Shown: positions 43,092-51,952, numbered from the stretch's first letter. The stretch: DNA of 64,000 nucleotides from Streptomyces sp. MJM8645 (GCF_001625365.1 NZ_LJJF01000001.1:2046001-2110000); one strand, 5' to 3'. Notes: generated by a model not told the origin, from the sequence alone. Program-made: numbers and translations.

Positions 43092-43952
43092 ATGATCCTG
43101 CGCCAGGTCAGGGACACCGCCGCCGACGCGGAGGCCGTCCAGGAGCTCTCCCTCGCCGCGTTCGCCGATCCGGCCCTGCCCGGTCCGGCGGCCGTGCCGA
43201 CCCCGCTGCAGCTGGCCCGGACGAGACATCTGGCGCGCACCGATCCGGCGGGCTGCTGGCTGGCGGAGAGCGGCGGGGAGCCGGTCGGCGCGGTGCTGTC
43301 GATGCGCCGGGAGGGCCTGTGGGCGCCGTCCCTGTTCGCGGTCCGGCCGCAGGCGCAGGGCAAGGGCGTCGGGCGGCTGCTGCTGGAACGGGCGGCGGCG
43401 CACTCGCGGGGCTGCCTGCGCGGGATGGTCTGCGCGTCGGCGTCCCCGGCGGCGGTCCGCCGCTACCGGCTGGCCGGGTTCACCCTGCACCCGGCGATGC
43501 GGCTGACTGGGCGGGTGGACCGGGCCGGGCTGCTCGACCCGGGGGACATCCCGGTGCACCGGGGCGGCGCCGTCCACCGGCACCTGCTGGACTCGGTGGA
43601 CCGGCGGCTGCGCGGGTCCGCGCACGGCCCGGACCACGAGCTGATGCTGGGCCACTTCGAGGAACTGCTGATCGCCGACGCGCTGGCCGGCAGCGGCTAC
43701 TGCTACCGGGACGGCGGCGAGGTGAAGCTGCTGGCGGCCACCACCAAGCGGATCGCCGCCCGGCTGCTGCGCGAGGCGCTGGCCCGGGTGCCGGACGGGG
43801 TCGAGGCGCGGGTGGAGTTCCTGACCGCCGAGCAGGAGTGGGCGCTGGACGTCGGCCTGGAGGTGGGGCTGACCCCGCAGAGCCGGGGCTTCGTCGGGCT
43901 GCGCGGGATGCGGCCGCCGGCGCCGTACCTGCCGAGCGGCGCCTTCCTGTGA
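43092..43952 (+). CDS. GNAT-family N-acetyltransferase with extra C-terminal domain
   Basis: About 286 residues. The N-terminal 150 form an acetyltransferase with the acetyl-CoA loop VRPQAQGKGVGRLLLERA (Q/RxxGxG/A). Residues about 165-286 form a second half (HRHLLDSVDRRLRG, CYRDGGEVKLLAATT) resembling a degenerate GNAT fold, so it may be a tandem-GNAT protein. ATG 43092 or 43083 may be used. Acceptor unknown. Confidence 0.85.
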   Translation: MILRQVRDTAADAEAVQELSLAAFADPALPGPAAVPTPLQLARTRHLARTDPAGCWLAESGGEPVGAVLSMRREGLWAPSLFAVRPQAQGKGVGRLLLERAAAHSRGCLRGMVCASASPAAVRRYRLAGFTLHPAMRLTGRVDRAGLLDPGDIPVHRGGAVHRHLLDSVDRRLRGSAHGPDHELMLGHFEELLIADALAGSGYCYRDGGEVKLLAATTKRIAARLLREALARVPDGVEARVEFLTAEQEWALDVGLEVGLTPQSRGFVGLRGMRPPAPYLPSGAFL

Positions 43953-43955
43953 ACA

Positions 43956-43995
43956 ACGGGACGACGGGACGACGGGACGATCGGACGACGGGACG
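43956..43995. repeat. Five tandem copies of an 8-base unit
   Basis: ACGGGACG repeated five times with two mismatches in copy four (ATCGGACG), starting four bases after the acetyltransferase stop. A simple-sequence tract of variable length is likely. Not a CRISPR. Confidence 0.85.
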
Positions 43996-43997
43996 AC

Positions 43998-44034
43998 GTG
44001 GCCCCCGCCGGCTGCCTGCTCCGACGGGGGCCAC
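43998..44034. terminator. Bidirectional terminator, acetyltransferase / decarboxylase
   Basis: Ten-base arms GTGGCCCCCG (43998-44007) and CGGGGGCCAC (44025-44034), 17-base loop, between converging genes, directly after the 8-base repeat tract. Confidence 0.7.
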
Positions 44035-44051
44035 GGGTCACCGGGGGCCGA

Positions 44052-45419
44052 TCAGGCCATGGTGTCCAGGATCTCCCGGACCATGTCCATCGTCGTGCCC
44101 GGGTGCAGGAAGGCGAAGCGGGCGACCGTCTCGCCGTCCCAGCCGGTGGGGGTGACGAAGCCGATCTGGTCCGCGAGCAGCTGCTGCGACCAGCGGTAGT
44201 AGTCCTCGTTGGTCCAGCCCTTGCGCTTGAAGCAGACGGCCGAGAGCTGCGGGTCGAACAGCAGCTCCAGGTGGTCGGTGTCGCGGATGAGCTGGGCGGT
44301 GTCCCGGGCGAGCGTGAGGCCGGCCTCGATGGCGTCGGTGTAGGCCTGGGTGCCGTGGACGGCGAGGGAGAACCACAGCGGCAGGCCGCGGGCGCGCCGG
44401 GTGAGGTGGTAGGCGTAGTCGGTGGGGTTCCACTCGTCGCCCTCGGTGTGCAGGACGTCGAGGTAGGAGGCGTCCTGGGTGTGCACGGCCCGGGCGAGCT
44501 GCGGGTTGCGGTAGATCAGCGCGGCGCAGTCGAAGGGGGCGAACAGCCACTTGTGCGGGTCGACGACGAAGGAGTCGGCGTGCTCGATGCCGTTGTAGCG
44601 CTCGCGCACCGAGGGGGCGAACAGGCCCGCGCCGCCGTAGGCGCCGTCGACGTGGAACCACAGGTCCCGCTCGCGGGCGACCTCGGCCAGGCCCTTGAGG
44701 TCGTCGACGATGCCCTCGTTGGTCGTCCCGGCCGTGCCCACGACCGCGATGACGGTCTCCGGGTTCGGGTCGGCGGCCAGCGCGGCGCGCAGCGCCTCGC
44801 CGGTGAACCGGCGGTTCACGGTGGGGACCTTGAAGGCCTCGACGCCGATGATGTTGAAGGTGTTCTTGACCGAGGAGTGGACCTGGTCGGCGACGGCGAT
44901 CCGCAGCCGCGCCTCCGGCCCGACGCCCAGCTTGCGGCGGGCGGTGTCGCGGGCGACGACGAGGGCGGAGAGGTTGCCCGCGGAGCCGCCGGAGACGAAG
45001 GTGCCGCCGGCCGAGGCGGGCAGGCCGGCGCGGTCGGCGATCAGGCGCAGCACCTGGTTCTCGGCGGCGATCGCGCCGGCCGCCTCCAGCCAGGAGATGC
45101 CTTGCAGGGACGCGCAGGAGACCACCATGTCGAAGAGCAGCGCGGCCTTGGTCGGGGCGCACGGGATGAACGACAGGTAGCGCGGGCTGTCGGCGGAGAT
45201 CACCGCGCGGGACAGCTCGTGGTCGTAGAGCTTGAGCACGTCGGCGGGGGCGTTGCCGTCCGCGTTCAGCAGACCGGCCAACTGGGCGCGCAGGTGCTCG
45301 CCGTCACCGGGGTGGTCGAGCGGGACGGGGTCGTACTGCAGCCGGTCCCGCATGTAGTCGAAAACCAGGTCGACCAGTTCGTTGTCGGGCCGGTGCATGC
45401 GGTCGGGGGCTGCGGACAC
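44052..45419 (-). CDS. PLP-dependent amino acid decarboxylase (group II)
   Basis: 455 residues from GTG 45419 (GAGAGGGAC upstream). Group II decarboxylase layout: PRYLSFIPCAPTKAALL, SGGSAGNLSAL, His181 (ADQVHSSVK) stacking on PLP, Asp258 (FHVDGAYGG) and the Schiff-base Lys290 (VVDPHKWLFAPFD). Substrate could be an aromatic amino acid, glutamate or 2,4-diaminobutyrate; sequence does not decide. An Lrp/AsnC regulator lies upstream on the same strand and may control it. Confidence 0.87.
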   Translation of the reverse strand: MSAAPDRMHRPDNELVDLVFDYMRDRLQYDPVPLDHPGDGEHLRAQLAGLLNADGNAPADVLKLYDHELSRAVISADSPRYLSFIPCAPTKAALLFDMVVSCASLQGISWLEAAGAIAAENQVLRLIADRAGLPASAGGTFVSGGSAGNLSALVVARDTARRKLGVGPEARLRIAVADQVHSSVKNTFNIIGVEAFKVPTVNRRFTGEALRAALAADPNPETVIAVVGTAGTTNEGIVDDLKGLAEVARERDLWFHVDGAYGGAGLFAPSVRERYNGIEHADSFVVDPHKWLFAPFDCAALIYRNPQLARAVHTQDASYLDVLHTEGDEWNPTDYAYHLTRRARGLPLWFSLAVHGTQAYTDAIEAGLTLARDTAQLIRDTDHLELLFDPQLSAVCFKRKGWTNEDYYRWSQQLLADQIGFVTPTGWDGETVARFAFLHPGTTMDMVREILDTMA

Positions 45420-45622
45420 GGCTGTCCCTCTCGGCTGTGGGGTGTCGGGGGATGCCCGGTCGGCGGGGCGGTTCACCGCGTGGACCGGACGTGATCAGCG
45501 TAGGCAGCGGGAGGGGTTCGCCGCGCGTCGGAACCCGGCTGGTCAGGCAGCTTTCGGGCGTCTTCGGGTCGGTCCGCGCAGGATTCCTGCGCACCGGCCG
45601 GAGGGGGCCGGACGGGGGAGCC

Positions 45623-46087
45623 TCAACCGATGAGCTGGGAGAGGACGACCGAGGAGCGGCTGCGCTGGACGCCGGGCTCGCGGCGGATGCGCTCGATGAC
45701 GGCCTCCAGGTGGCGCATGTCGGCGGCGCGCAGGTGGACCAGGGCGTCCGGGTCGCCGGTGACCGTCCAGGCGGCGATCACCTCGGGGAACTGGCGCAGG
45801 CTGGCGAGGATCTCCTCGGGGGCGGTCCGCTCGCGACAATAAACCTCGACGAAGGCCTCGGTCTGCCAGCCGAGCACCGACGGGTCGAGCACCACGGTGA
45901 AGCCCCGCACCACGCCGCGCGCCCGCAGCCGGTCGATCCGGCGGCGCACGGCGGTGGCCGAGAGGTTGACCTGGAGGCCGATCTCGGCGTACGAGGCGCG
46001 GCCGTCGCGGCCGAGCCGGGCGAGCAGGAGCCGGTCGGTCTCGTCCAGGTCGGCCCCGACCACCTCGTGCGCTCGGCTGCTGGTCAT
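45623..46087 (-). CDS. Lrp/AsnC-family transcriptional regulator
   Basis: 154 residues from ATG 46087. N-terminal helix-turn-helix (LDETDRLLLARLGRDGR, YAEIGLQVNLSATAVRRRIDRL) and C-terminal RAM domain (EVIAAWTVTGDPDALVHLRAAD). Full-length Lrp type that senses an amino acid. It is 203 bases upstream of the PLP decarboxylase on the same strand. A short inverted repeat CGCCA/TGGCG (46182-46198) before its start could be its own operator. Confidence 0.92.
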   Translation of the reverse strand: MTSSRAHEVVGADLDETDRLLLARLGRDGRASYAEIGLQVNLSATAVRRRIDRLRARGVVRGFTVVLDPSVLGWQTEAFVEVYCRERTAPEEILASLRQFPEVIAAWTVTGDPDALVHLRAADMRHLEAVIERIRREPGVQRSRSSVVLSQLIG

Positions 46088-46268
46088 CGGTGCGGGGCTC
46101 CACGGGTCGTACGGGTCGGTTGCGGCCTCGGGCGGCGGCCCTCGGACGGAGGGCGGTAGGGGCGGCTGCCGAAACGGTTCGCCAACCATTCTGGCGGATG
46201 TCAGGAGCGAGTTCACCGCTCGCAGATGACGGCCGGTGGTCCGCCGCCGGTCGGCAGCCGGTCCGCCG

Positions 46269-47192
46269 TCAGTCGGCCAGCAGGACGATCTTGCCCCGGG
46301 TGCGGCCCTCGGCGCTGAGCGCCTGGGCGGAGGCCGCCTGGGCGAGCGGGAAGGTGGAGGCGACGGTGACGGTCAGCCGGCCGTCGTCGGCCAGCGCGGC
46401 CAGTTCGGCGAGGTCCGCGGCGTCCGGGCGGACCCAGACGTAGTGGCCGCCGAGGGCCTTCACCCCGAAGTCGGTGATCGAGGCGATCCGGCTCTGGTCC
46501 GCCACCAGGCTCGCCGAGAGCGGGACGGCGCCGTGGCCGACCAGGTCGAGGGCCGCGTCGACCCCGCCCGGGGCGAGCGCCCGGACCCGGTCGGCCAGGC
46601 CCTCGCCGTAGAGCACCGGCTCGGCGCCGAGGCCGCGCAGGTAGTCGTGGTTGCGCTCGCCCGCGGTGCCGATCACCCGGGCGCCGAGGGCCCGGGCGAT
46701 CTGCACGGCCAGGTGCCCGACCCCGCCGGCCGCGGCGTGCACCAGCAGGGTCTCCCCCGCCCGCAGCCGCAGCGCCTTGAGGCTCTGCAGCGCGGTGAGC
46801 CCGGCCAGCGGCAGGCCGCCGGCCTGGGCCCAGTCCAGTGCGGCCGGCTTGCGGGCGAGGGTGCGGACCGGGGCGGAGACGAGTTCGGCGTAGGTGCCGT
46901 GCTCGACGGTGTCCTTGCGGACGTAGCCGTAGACCTCGTCGCCGGGCGCGAACTCGGTGACGCCGCCGCCGACGGCGCGGACCACGCCGGCCAGGTCCCA
47001 GCCCATGACGAGCGGGAAGTGCACGTCCAGCAGGCCGTCCAGGGCGCCGTCCCGGATCTTCCAGTCCACCGGGTTCACCCCGGCCGCCCGCATCTGCACC
47101 AGGACCGAGTCCGGGCCGACCTTGGGGTCGGGCAGGTCGGTGTACTCGACGACTTCGGGGCCGCCGTAGCGGTTGATCGCGATTGCCTTCAT
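46269..47192 (-). CDS. Zinc-independent MDR-family NADP oxidoreductase
   Basis: 307 residues of the quinone-oxidoreductase-like medium-chain dehydrogenase group: N-terminal GroES-like fold (VNPVDWKIRDG), MGWDLAGVV, and nucleotide-binding HAAAGGVGHLAVQIARALGA. No zinc-binding cysteine set is seen. ATG 47192 follows GAGG closely; ATG 47204 is an alternative. Substrate unknown. Confidence 0.88.
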   Translation of the reverse strand: MKAIAINRYGGPEVVEYTDLPDPKVGPDSVLVQMRAAGVNPVDWKIRDGALDGLLDVHFPLVMGWDLAGVVRAVGGGVTEFAPGDEVYGYVRKDTVEHGTYAELVSAPVRTLARKPAALDWAQAGGLPLAGLTALQSLKALRLRAGETLLVHAAAGGVGHLAVQIARALGARVIGTAGERNHDYLRGLGAEPVLYGEGLADRVRALAPGGVDAALDLVGHGAVPLSASLVADQSRIASITDFGVKALGGHYVWVRPDAADLAELAALADDGRLTVTVASTFPLAQAASAQALSAEGRTRGKIVLLAD

Positions 47193-47327
47193 GGCCTCAG
47201 CCATACCCGGGCCCGGCCGGATATCGATTCGGCCACGCGAGGACCACCCCAAAACGGTCATCCGGCTCCGCCGGGGGTCCGATTCGGCGAGCGGTTCTCG
47301 TCACATCGACAGGATGGCCATCGTCAC

Positions 47328-47362
47328 TCTGACGCTAACCGGTTATCATAGATAGCGTCAGA
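47328..47362 (+). promoter_or_regulatory. 10-base inverted repeat at the nadA promoter, likely operator
   Basis: TCTGACGCTA (47328-47337) and TAGCGTCAGA (47353-47362) are perfect complements 15 bases apart. TATCAT at 47344-47349, inside the spacer, is the best -10 candidate, so a dimeric repressor bound here would block RNA polymerase. AT content is higher than nearby. NAD synthesis genes in Actinobacteria are controlled by repressors such as NrtR/NdnR; which factor binds here is not known. Confidence 0.7.
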
Positions 47363-47412
47363 TAGACGAAAAGGCTTCAGGCTTGATCGGCCGCACAGAA
47401 GGGCACCCGCCC

Positions 47413-48597
47413 GTGACCACCACCATCACCGAGACCCACGGCGTCGACCCCACTCCGACGCCGCTCGCTCTGCTGCTGCTCGGCCGCGAGGCCGACCCGA
47501 ACAGCGAGCGCGGCGTCGAGTGCCCCGGCGACCTCCCCCCGGCCTCCGACCCGAACCTCGTCGAGCGCGCCCGCGCCGCCAAGGCCGCGCTCGGTGACCG
47601 GGTCTTCATCCTCGGACACCACTACCAGCGCGACGAGGTGATCGAGTTCGCCGACGTCACCGGTGACTCCTTCAAGCTCGCGCGCGACGCCGCGGCCCGC
47701 CCGGAGGCCGAGTACATCGTCTTCTGCGGCGTGCACTTCATGGCCGAGTCCGCCGACATCCTGACCGGTGACGCCCAGCAGGTCGTCCTCCCGGACCTCG
47801 CGGCCGGCTGTTCGATGGCCGACATGGCCACCGCCGAGCAGGTCGCCGAGTGCTGGGACGTGCTGACCGACGCCGGCATAGCCGACGTCACCGTCCCGGT
47901 CTCGTACATGAACTCCTCCGCCGACATCAAGGCCTTCACCGGCAAGCACGGCGGCACCATCTGCACCTCCTCCAACGCCGAGCGCGCCCTGGAGTGGGCC
48001 TTCGAGCAGGGCCAGAAGGTGCTGTTCCTGCCCGACCAGCACCTCGGCCGCAACACCGCGGTGCGCGATCTGGGCCTCTCGCTGGACGACTGCGTCCTGT
48101 ACAACCCGCACAAGCCGAACGGCGGCCTGACCGCCGAGCAGCTGCGGGACGCCAAGATGATCCTGTGGCGCGGCCACTGCTCGGTGCACGGCCGGTTCAG
48201 CGTGGACTCGGTGAACGACGTGCGCGCGCGGATCCCCGGCGTCACCGTGCTGGTGCACCCCGAGTGCAAGCACGAGGTCGTCTCGGCCGCCGACATGGTG
48301 GGCTCGACCGAGTACATCATCAAGGCGCTGGACGCCGCCGAGCCCGGCTCCAAGTGGGCCATCGGCACCGAGCTGAACCTGGTCCGCCGCCTGGCCAAGG
48401 CCCACCCGGACAAGGAGATCGTCTTCCTGGACCGGACGGTCTGCTTCTGCTCCACCATGAACCGGATCGACCTGCCGCACCTCGTCTGGGCGCTGGAGTC
48501 GCTGGTCGAGGGCCGGGTGCCGAACGTGATCACCGTCGACCCGGAGACCGAGAAGTACGCCAAGGCGGCGCTGGACCGGATGCTGGCCCTGCCGTAG
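47413..48597 (+). CDS. nadA: Quinolinate synthase
   Basis: 394 residues from GTG 47413 (GAAGGG upstream). Joins iminoaspartate and dihydroxyacetone phosphate to quinolinate for NAD synthesis, using a 4Fe-4S cluster. Family blocks: ILGHHYQRDEVIEFADVTGDS, CGVHFMAESADIL, YNPHKPNGGL, HPECKHEVV and the cluster cysteines in FCGV, HPECK and CFCSTMNRI. It is not followed by nadB or nadC here, so it is a single-gene unit with its own operator and terminator. Confidence 0.96.
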   Translation: MTTTITETHGVDPTPTPLALLLLGREADPNSERGVECPGDLPPASDPNLVERARAAKAALGDRVFILGHHYQRDEVIEFADVTGDSFKLARDAAARPEAEYIVFCGVHFMAESADILTGDAQQVVLPDLAAGCSMADMATAEQVAECWDVLTDAGIADVTVPVSYMNSSADIKAFTGKHGGTICTSSNAERALEWAFEQGQKVLFLPDQHLGRNTAVRDLGLSLDDCVLYNPHKPNGGLTAEQLRDAKMILWRGHCSVHGRFSVDSVNDVRARIPGVTVLVHPECKHEVVSAADMVGSTEYIIKALDAAEPGSKWAIGTELNLVRRLAKAHPDKEIVFLDRTVCFCSTMNRIDLPHLVWALESLVEGRVPNVITVDPETEKYAKAALDRMLALP

Positions 48598-48632
48598 CCG
48601 GCCCGGCCCGACCCGGCCGCCGGAACACGACG

Positions 48633-48670
48633 AAGGGCGGGTCCCCTCCCACCGGAGGGGACCCGCCCTT
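48633..48670. terminator. Bidirectional terminator, nadA / pspAA
   Basis: Perfect 17-base arms 48633-48649 and 48654-48670 with loop CACC. AA at one end and TT plus T at the other give a short U-run. Between converging genes. Confidence 0.93.
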
Positions 48671-48693
48671 TCGTCTGGCACCGGCCGCGGCGG

Positions 48694-48987
48694 CTACTCG
48701 GGGTAGCCCGGGATCACACCCTCGCCGTCGGCCATCAACAGCTCGCGGACCTCGTCGATCGTCGCCTCGGCGCTCGGCAGGATCAGCTCGGACGGCGCCA
48801 GTGAATCCAGCGGCACCGGGGTGCCGAACTGCTTCACCGCGTCCAGCAGCTTGCCGTAGGCGCGACGGAAGTGCTCCTCGTCCCCCGACTCCACTGCGGT
48901 GACGAGCTCGGAGTCGAGCTCGTTGAGCAGGTTCAGGTGGTCATCGCCCACCTCGTACTGCCCCTCACCCATGACCCTCATGATCAT
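48694..48987 (-). CDS. pspAA: PspA-associated protein PspAA
   Basis: 97 residues, beginning MIMRVMGEGQYEV, with helix-rich LNLLNELDSELVTAVE. Matches the small partner that follows pspA in Actinobacteria. It is 37 bases downstream of pspA on the same strand, so co-transcribed. Probably tunes PspA assembly at the membrane under envelope stress. Confidence 0.88.
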   Translation of the reverse strand: MIMRVMGEGQYEVGDDHLNLLNELDSELVTAVESGDEEHFRRAYGKLLDAVKQFGTPVPLDSLAPSELILPSAEATIDEVRELLMADGEGVIPGYPE

Positions 48988-49024
48988 GCCGTGCGTCTCC
49001 CTGGTTCGTGGGATGGAGCTCAGA

Positions 49025-49828
49025 TCACTTGTTGTAGTTGATGCGCGGGGTGTCCTGCTGGGGGTGGGCCTGCGGCTGCTGCGGCTTGCCCTGCTCGATC
49101 GCGGCCGGACCGGAGGACGGGCCCCCCAGCTCGGCCTTCATCCGGGCCAGCTCCAGCTCGACGTCGGTGCCGCCGGCCACTCGCTCCAGCTCGGCCTCGA
49201 TGTCGTCCTTGCGGCCGAGACCGCTCGCGTCATCGAGCGCACCGGACGCCAGCAGCTCGTCGATCGCACCGGCCCGGGCCTGCATCTGGGCCGTCTTGTC
49301 CTCGGCCCGCTGAATGGCCAGGCCGACGTCGCCCATCTCCTCCGAGATCCCGGAGAAGGACTCGGCGATGCGGGTCTGCGCCTGAGCAGCGGTGTACGTG
49401 GCCTTGATGGTCTCCTTCTTGGTGCGGAAGGCGTCCACCTTGGCCTGCAGCCGCTGGGAGGCGAGCGTGAGCTTCTCCTCCTCGCCCTGGAGGGCCTGGT
49501 ACTGCGTCTCCAGGTCGGTGATCTGGGACTGCATGTTGGCCCGGCGGGTCAGCGCCTCGCGCGCGAGGTCCTCACGGCCCAGGGACAGCGCCTTGCGGCC
49601 CTGGTCCTCGTACTTCGCCGACTGCTGCTGGAGCTGGGTCAGCTGGAGTTCCAGGCGCTTGCGCGAGGTCGCGACGTCCGCGACGCCACGCCGTACCTTC
49701 TGCAGCAGTTCGAGCTGCTTCTGGTAGGAGTAGTCGAGCGTCTCTCGGGGATCCTCCGCCCGATCCAAGGCCTTGTTCGCCTTGGAGCGGAAGATCAACC
49801 CCATACGCTTCATGATTCCGTCGCTCAT
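49025..49828 (-). CDS. pspA: PspA/IM30 family membrane-stress protein
   Basis: 267 residues from ATG 49828, almost fully helical: KRMGLIFRSKANKALDRAEDP at the N-terminus forms the membrane-binding amphipathic helix, followed by long coiled coils (YQKQLELLQKVRRGV, QITDLETQYQALQGEEEKL) and a Pro/Gln-rich tail. PspA proteins are ESCRT-III-like and protect membranes. Upstream, two CTGCTACA repeats (49926-49933, 49937-49944) lie one helical turn apart and may be a control site. Confidence 0.93.
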   Translation of the reverse strand: MSDGIMKRMGLIFRSKANKALDRAEDPRETLDYSYQKQLELLQKVRRGVADVATSRKRLELQLTQLQQQSAKYEDQGRKALSLGREDLAREALTRRANMQSQITDLETQYQALQGEEEKLTLASQRLQAKVDAFRTKKETIKATYTAAQAQTRIAESFSGISEEMGDVGLAIQRAEDKTAQMQARAGAIDELLASGALDDASGLGRKDDIEAELERVAGGTDVELELARMKAELGGPSSGPAAIEQGKPQQPQAHPQQDTPRINYNK

Positions 49829-50127
49829 GGGCCTCGGGTGCCCCCTTCTCCGGCCTGCGGTCTCTATCTCGATACCAGACACGACGAGTGTATGTGCAGC
49901 GAGCCCGTCGCCGCAGTGCACCTGCCTGCTACAAGACTGCTACAGCGACCAGCGGAGTTCCTCCTCCCCCGGGTGGATCCGCCTCTCATCCCCTCCATAG
50001 TCCATCCGATTGATCCCCTACGGGAAGGGGCCGGGAAACCCCGGCGGGCGGCCGACCTCGCGGATCGATACGCGTTTGGGTCCGAGGGGACCCCGAGAAG
50101 CCGCCCGGCACCCCGTACGCTGGTGGT

Positions 50128-50718
50128 GTGTTCCGACGCCGTTCAGATGATGCAGCCGCCTCCGCCACCGTGCTGGAGAAGCCGGACGAGACCCGCCACC
50201 CCCAGGCCAAGAAGGGCCGGCCAACGCCCAAGCGCAGTGAGGCCGAGGCCAACCGGCGTACCCGGGTGACGGTGCCCAAGGACCGCAAGGAGGCCGCCCG
50301 CCAGGCCCGCGAGCGGATGCGCTCCGAGCGCGAGAAGCAGCGCACCGCGCTGATGGAGGGCGACGAGCGCCACCTGCCGGCCCGCGACAAGGGCCCGGTG
50401 CGCAAGTTCGCCCGCGACTACGTGGACGCCCGCTGGTCGCTCGCCGAGTTCTTCCTGCCCGCCGCCGTGGTCATCCTGGTGCTGAGCATCATCAAGGTGC
50501 CCGCCATCCAGCTGCTGTCCACGCTGCTGTTCCTGCTGTTCTTCGTGCTGGTGATCCTGGACTTCGTCCGCCTCGGCTTCGGTCTGCGCAAGCAGTTCGC
50601 CGAGCGCTTCGCCGGCCAGAACACCCGCGGCGCGGTCGCCTACGGCCTGATGCGCATCCTGCAGATGCGCCGGCTGCGACTGCCCAAGCCGCAGGTGCGG
50701 CGCGGGGAGAAGCCCTGA
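50128..50718 (+). CDS. DUF3043 membrane protein
   Basis: 196 residues. A charged N-terminal region of about 95 residues rich in Arg/Lys/Glu precedes two membrane helices (about 108-125 and 128-148) and a basic C-terminus. Matches actinobacterial DUF3043. GTG 50128 sits seven bases after TACGCT (50116-50121), so the mRNA may be leaderless. Function unknown. A methyltransferase gene follows after 11 bases. Confidence 0.85.
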   Translation: MFRRRSDDAAASATVLEKPDETRHPQAKKGRPTPKRSEAEANRRTRVTVPKDRKEAARQARERMRSEREKQRTALMEGDERHLPARDKGPVRKFARDYVDARWSLAEFFLPAAVVILVLSIIKVPAIQLLSTLLFLLFFVLVILDFVRLGFGLRKQFAERFAGQNTRGAVAYGLMRILQMRRLRLPKPQVRRGEKP

Positions 50719-50729
50719 CCGCCGAACCG

Positions 50730-51617
50730 GTGGACTCCGGCTGGGCCCCGCCTTCCTGGGAGGGGCCCGGCCTGTACGCGTTGCCGGGGCAGGGGGACGG
50801 CGGCCACGACCGGATCGGCCAGGAGCGCCGGCTGCCCTCGCGCAGCGGCTCCTTCGCCGGCGGTACCGGCGCCTGGCTGGACCGGCTCGGCGGACTGCGC
50901 AACTTCGTCCGCCAGGAGCTGGTCTCCCGGCAGCTCGCCGAGCAACTGGCCGGCCGCACCGCGCAGCGCGTCCTCGACATCGGCTGCGGCCAGGGCACCC
51001 AGGCGCTGCGCCTGGCCCGGGCCGGCCACTACGTCACCGGCATCGACTCCGACCCGGTCGCGCTCGGCGTCGCCCAGGGGGCGCTCGCCGAGGAACCGCC
51101 GGAGGTCGCCGGCCGGCTGCAACTGCTCAGCGGCGACGCCCACCAGTGCGGGCGCTGGTTCGGCCCGCGCAGCTTCGACGTGGTGCTCTGCCACGGCGTC
51201 CTGATGTACCTGCCCGCCCCCGACCCGATGATCGCCTCGCTGGCCCGGCTGCTGGCCCCGGGCGGGCTGCTCTCGCTGCTGGTCCGCAACCGCGACGCGC
51301 TCGCCCTGCGGCCCGCCGCCGCCGGGGACTGGCGGGCCGCCCTGCACGCCTTCGAGAGCGACCGGTACTACAACCGGCTCGGGCTGGCCGCCCGCGCCGA
51401 CCGCCTCGCCGACCTCACCGTCACCCTCTCCGAGGTGTCGGTGCCGCTGAAGCACTGGTACGGCGTACGGGTCTTCACCGACAACGCGCCCGACGACGCG
51501 GCCCCGCCGGTGGACGGGCGGCAGCTGGCCCAGCTGCTGGAGGCCGAGGACCGGGCCGGCCGCACCGACCCGTACCGGCAGGTCGCCGCGCTGCTGCACG
51601 TGGTCGGGGCCAAGTAG
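50730..51617 (+). CDS. Class I SAM-dependent methyltransferase
   Basis: 295 residues with the SAM loop VLDIGCGQGTQALRLARAGHYVTGIDSD, a Smt/CmoA-like topology, and FDVVLCHGVLMYLPAP. GTG 50730 is close behind the DUF3043 stop, suggesting co-transcription. Acceptor substrate cannot be inferred; tRNA uridine and small-molecule methyltransferases are similar. Confidence 0.85.
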   Translation: MDSGWAPPSWEGPGLYALPGQGDGGHDRIGQERRLPSRSGSFAGGTGAWLDRLGGLRNFVRQELVSRQLAEQLAGRTAQRVLDIGCGQGTQALRLARAGHYVTGIDSDPVALGVAQGALAEEPPEVAGRLQLLSGDAHQCGRWFGPRSFDVVLCHGVLMYLPAPDPMIASLARLLAPGGLLSLLVRNRDALALRPAAAGDWRAALHAFESDRYYNRLGLAARADRLADLTVTLSEVSVPLKHWYGVRVFTDNAPDDAAPPVDGRQLAQLLEAEDRAGRTDPYRQVAALLHVVGAK

Positions 51618-51634
51618 CGGCCCCGCGACGGCGG

Positions 51635-51835
51635 TTACGCCTCGTGCAGGCTCATCGAGTAGATCACCCGGTCGTCGTCCAGCAGGACCGCCGTGTCGAT
51701 GCCGTCCTCGGCGAGCTGCTTCCAGGACTCCCCGATCCAGGTCTCGGCGTCCCCCTGGCCCGCGAACTCCTCCTGCGCGCCCTCCGGCACCACCGCGGTG
51801 CCGTCCGACTTCTCGTACCGCCACGTCCAGACCAT
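51635..51835 (-). CDS. Small conserved hypothetical protein
   Basis: 66 residues, starting MVWTWRYEKSDGT. GGAGGAG lies five to six bases before ATG 51835. Acidic, with four Trp, likely a small alpha-beta fold. Converges with the methyltransferase gene. Function unknown. Confidence 0.75.
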   Translation of the reverse strand: MVWTWRYEKSDGTAVVPEGAQEEFAGQGDAETWIGESWKQLAEDGIDTAVLLDDDRVIYSMSLHEA

Positions 51836-51952
51836 GCCCGGCTCCTCCCACCGACGACGCTGCCTGCGTGCTGCGCACCTTAGCCTGCCCGGCCCGATCT
51901 TCCGTATGCCTGGCCGGACGCTCCGGATGCCCGGTCGGGCAGGATGGGCGGC

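Noticed and set aside
43956..43995. Tandem repeats as a possible CRISPR array
   Set aside because: Units are 8 bases, contiguous, without spacers, and no cas genes are present.
51868..51952. Possible cobalamin riboswitch before cobU
   Set aside because: The gap is under 120 bases and lacks the conserved B12-box; no aptamer fits.
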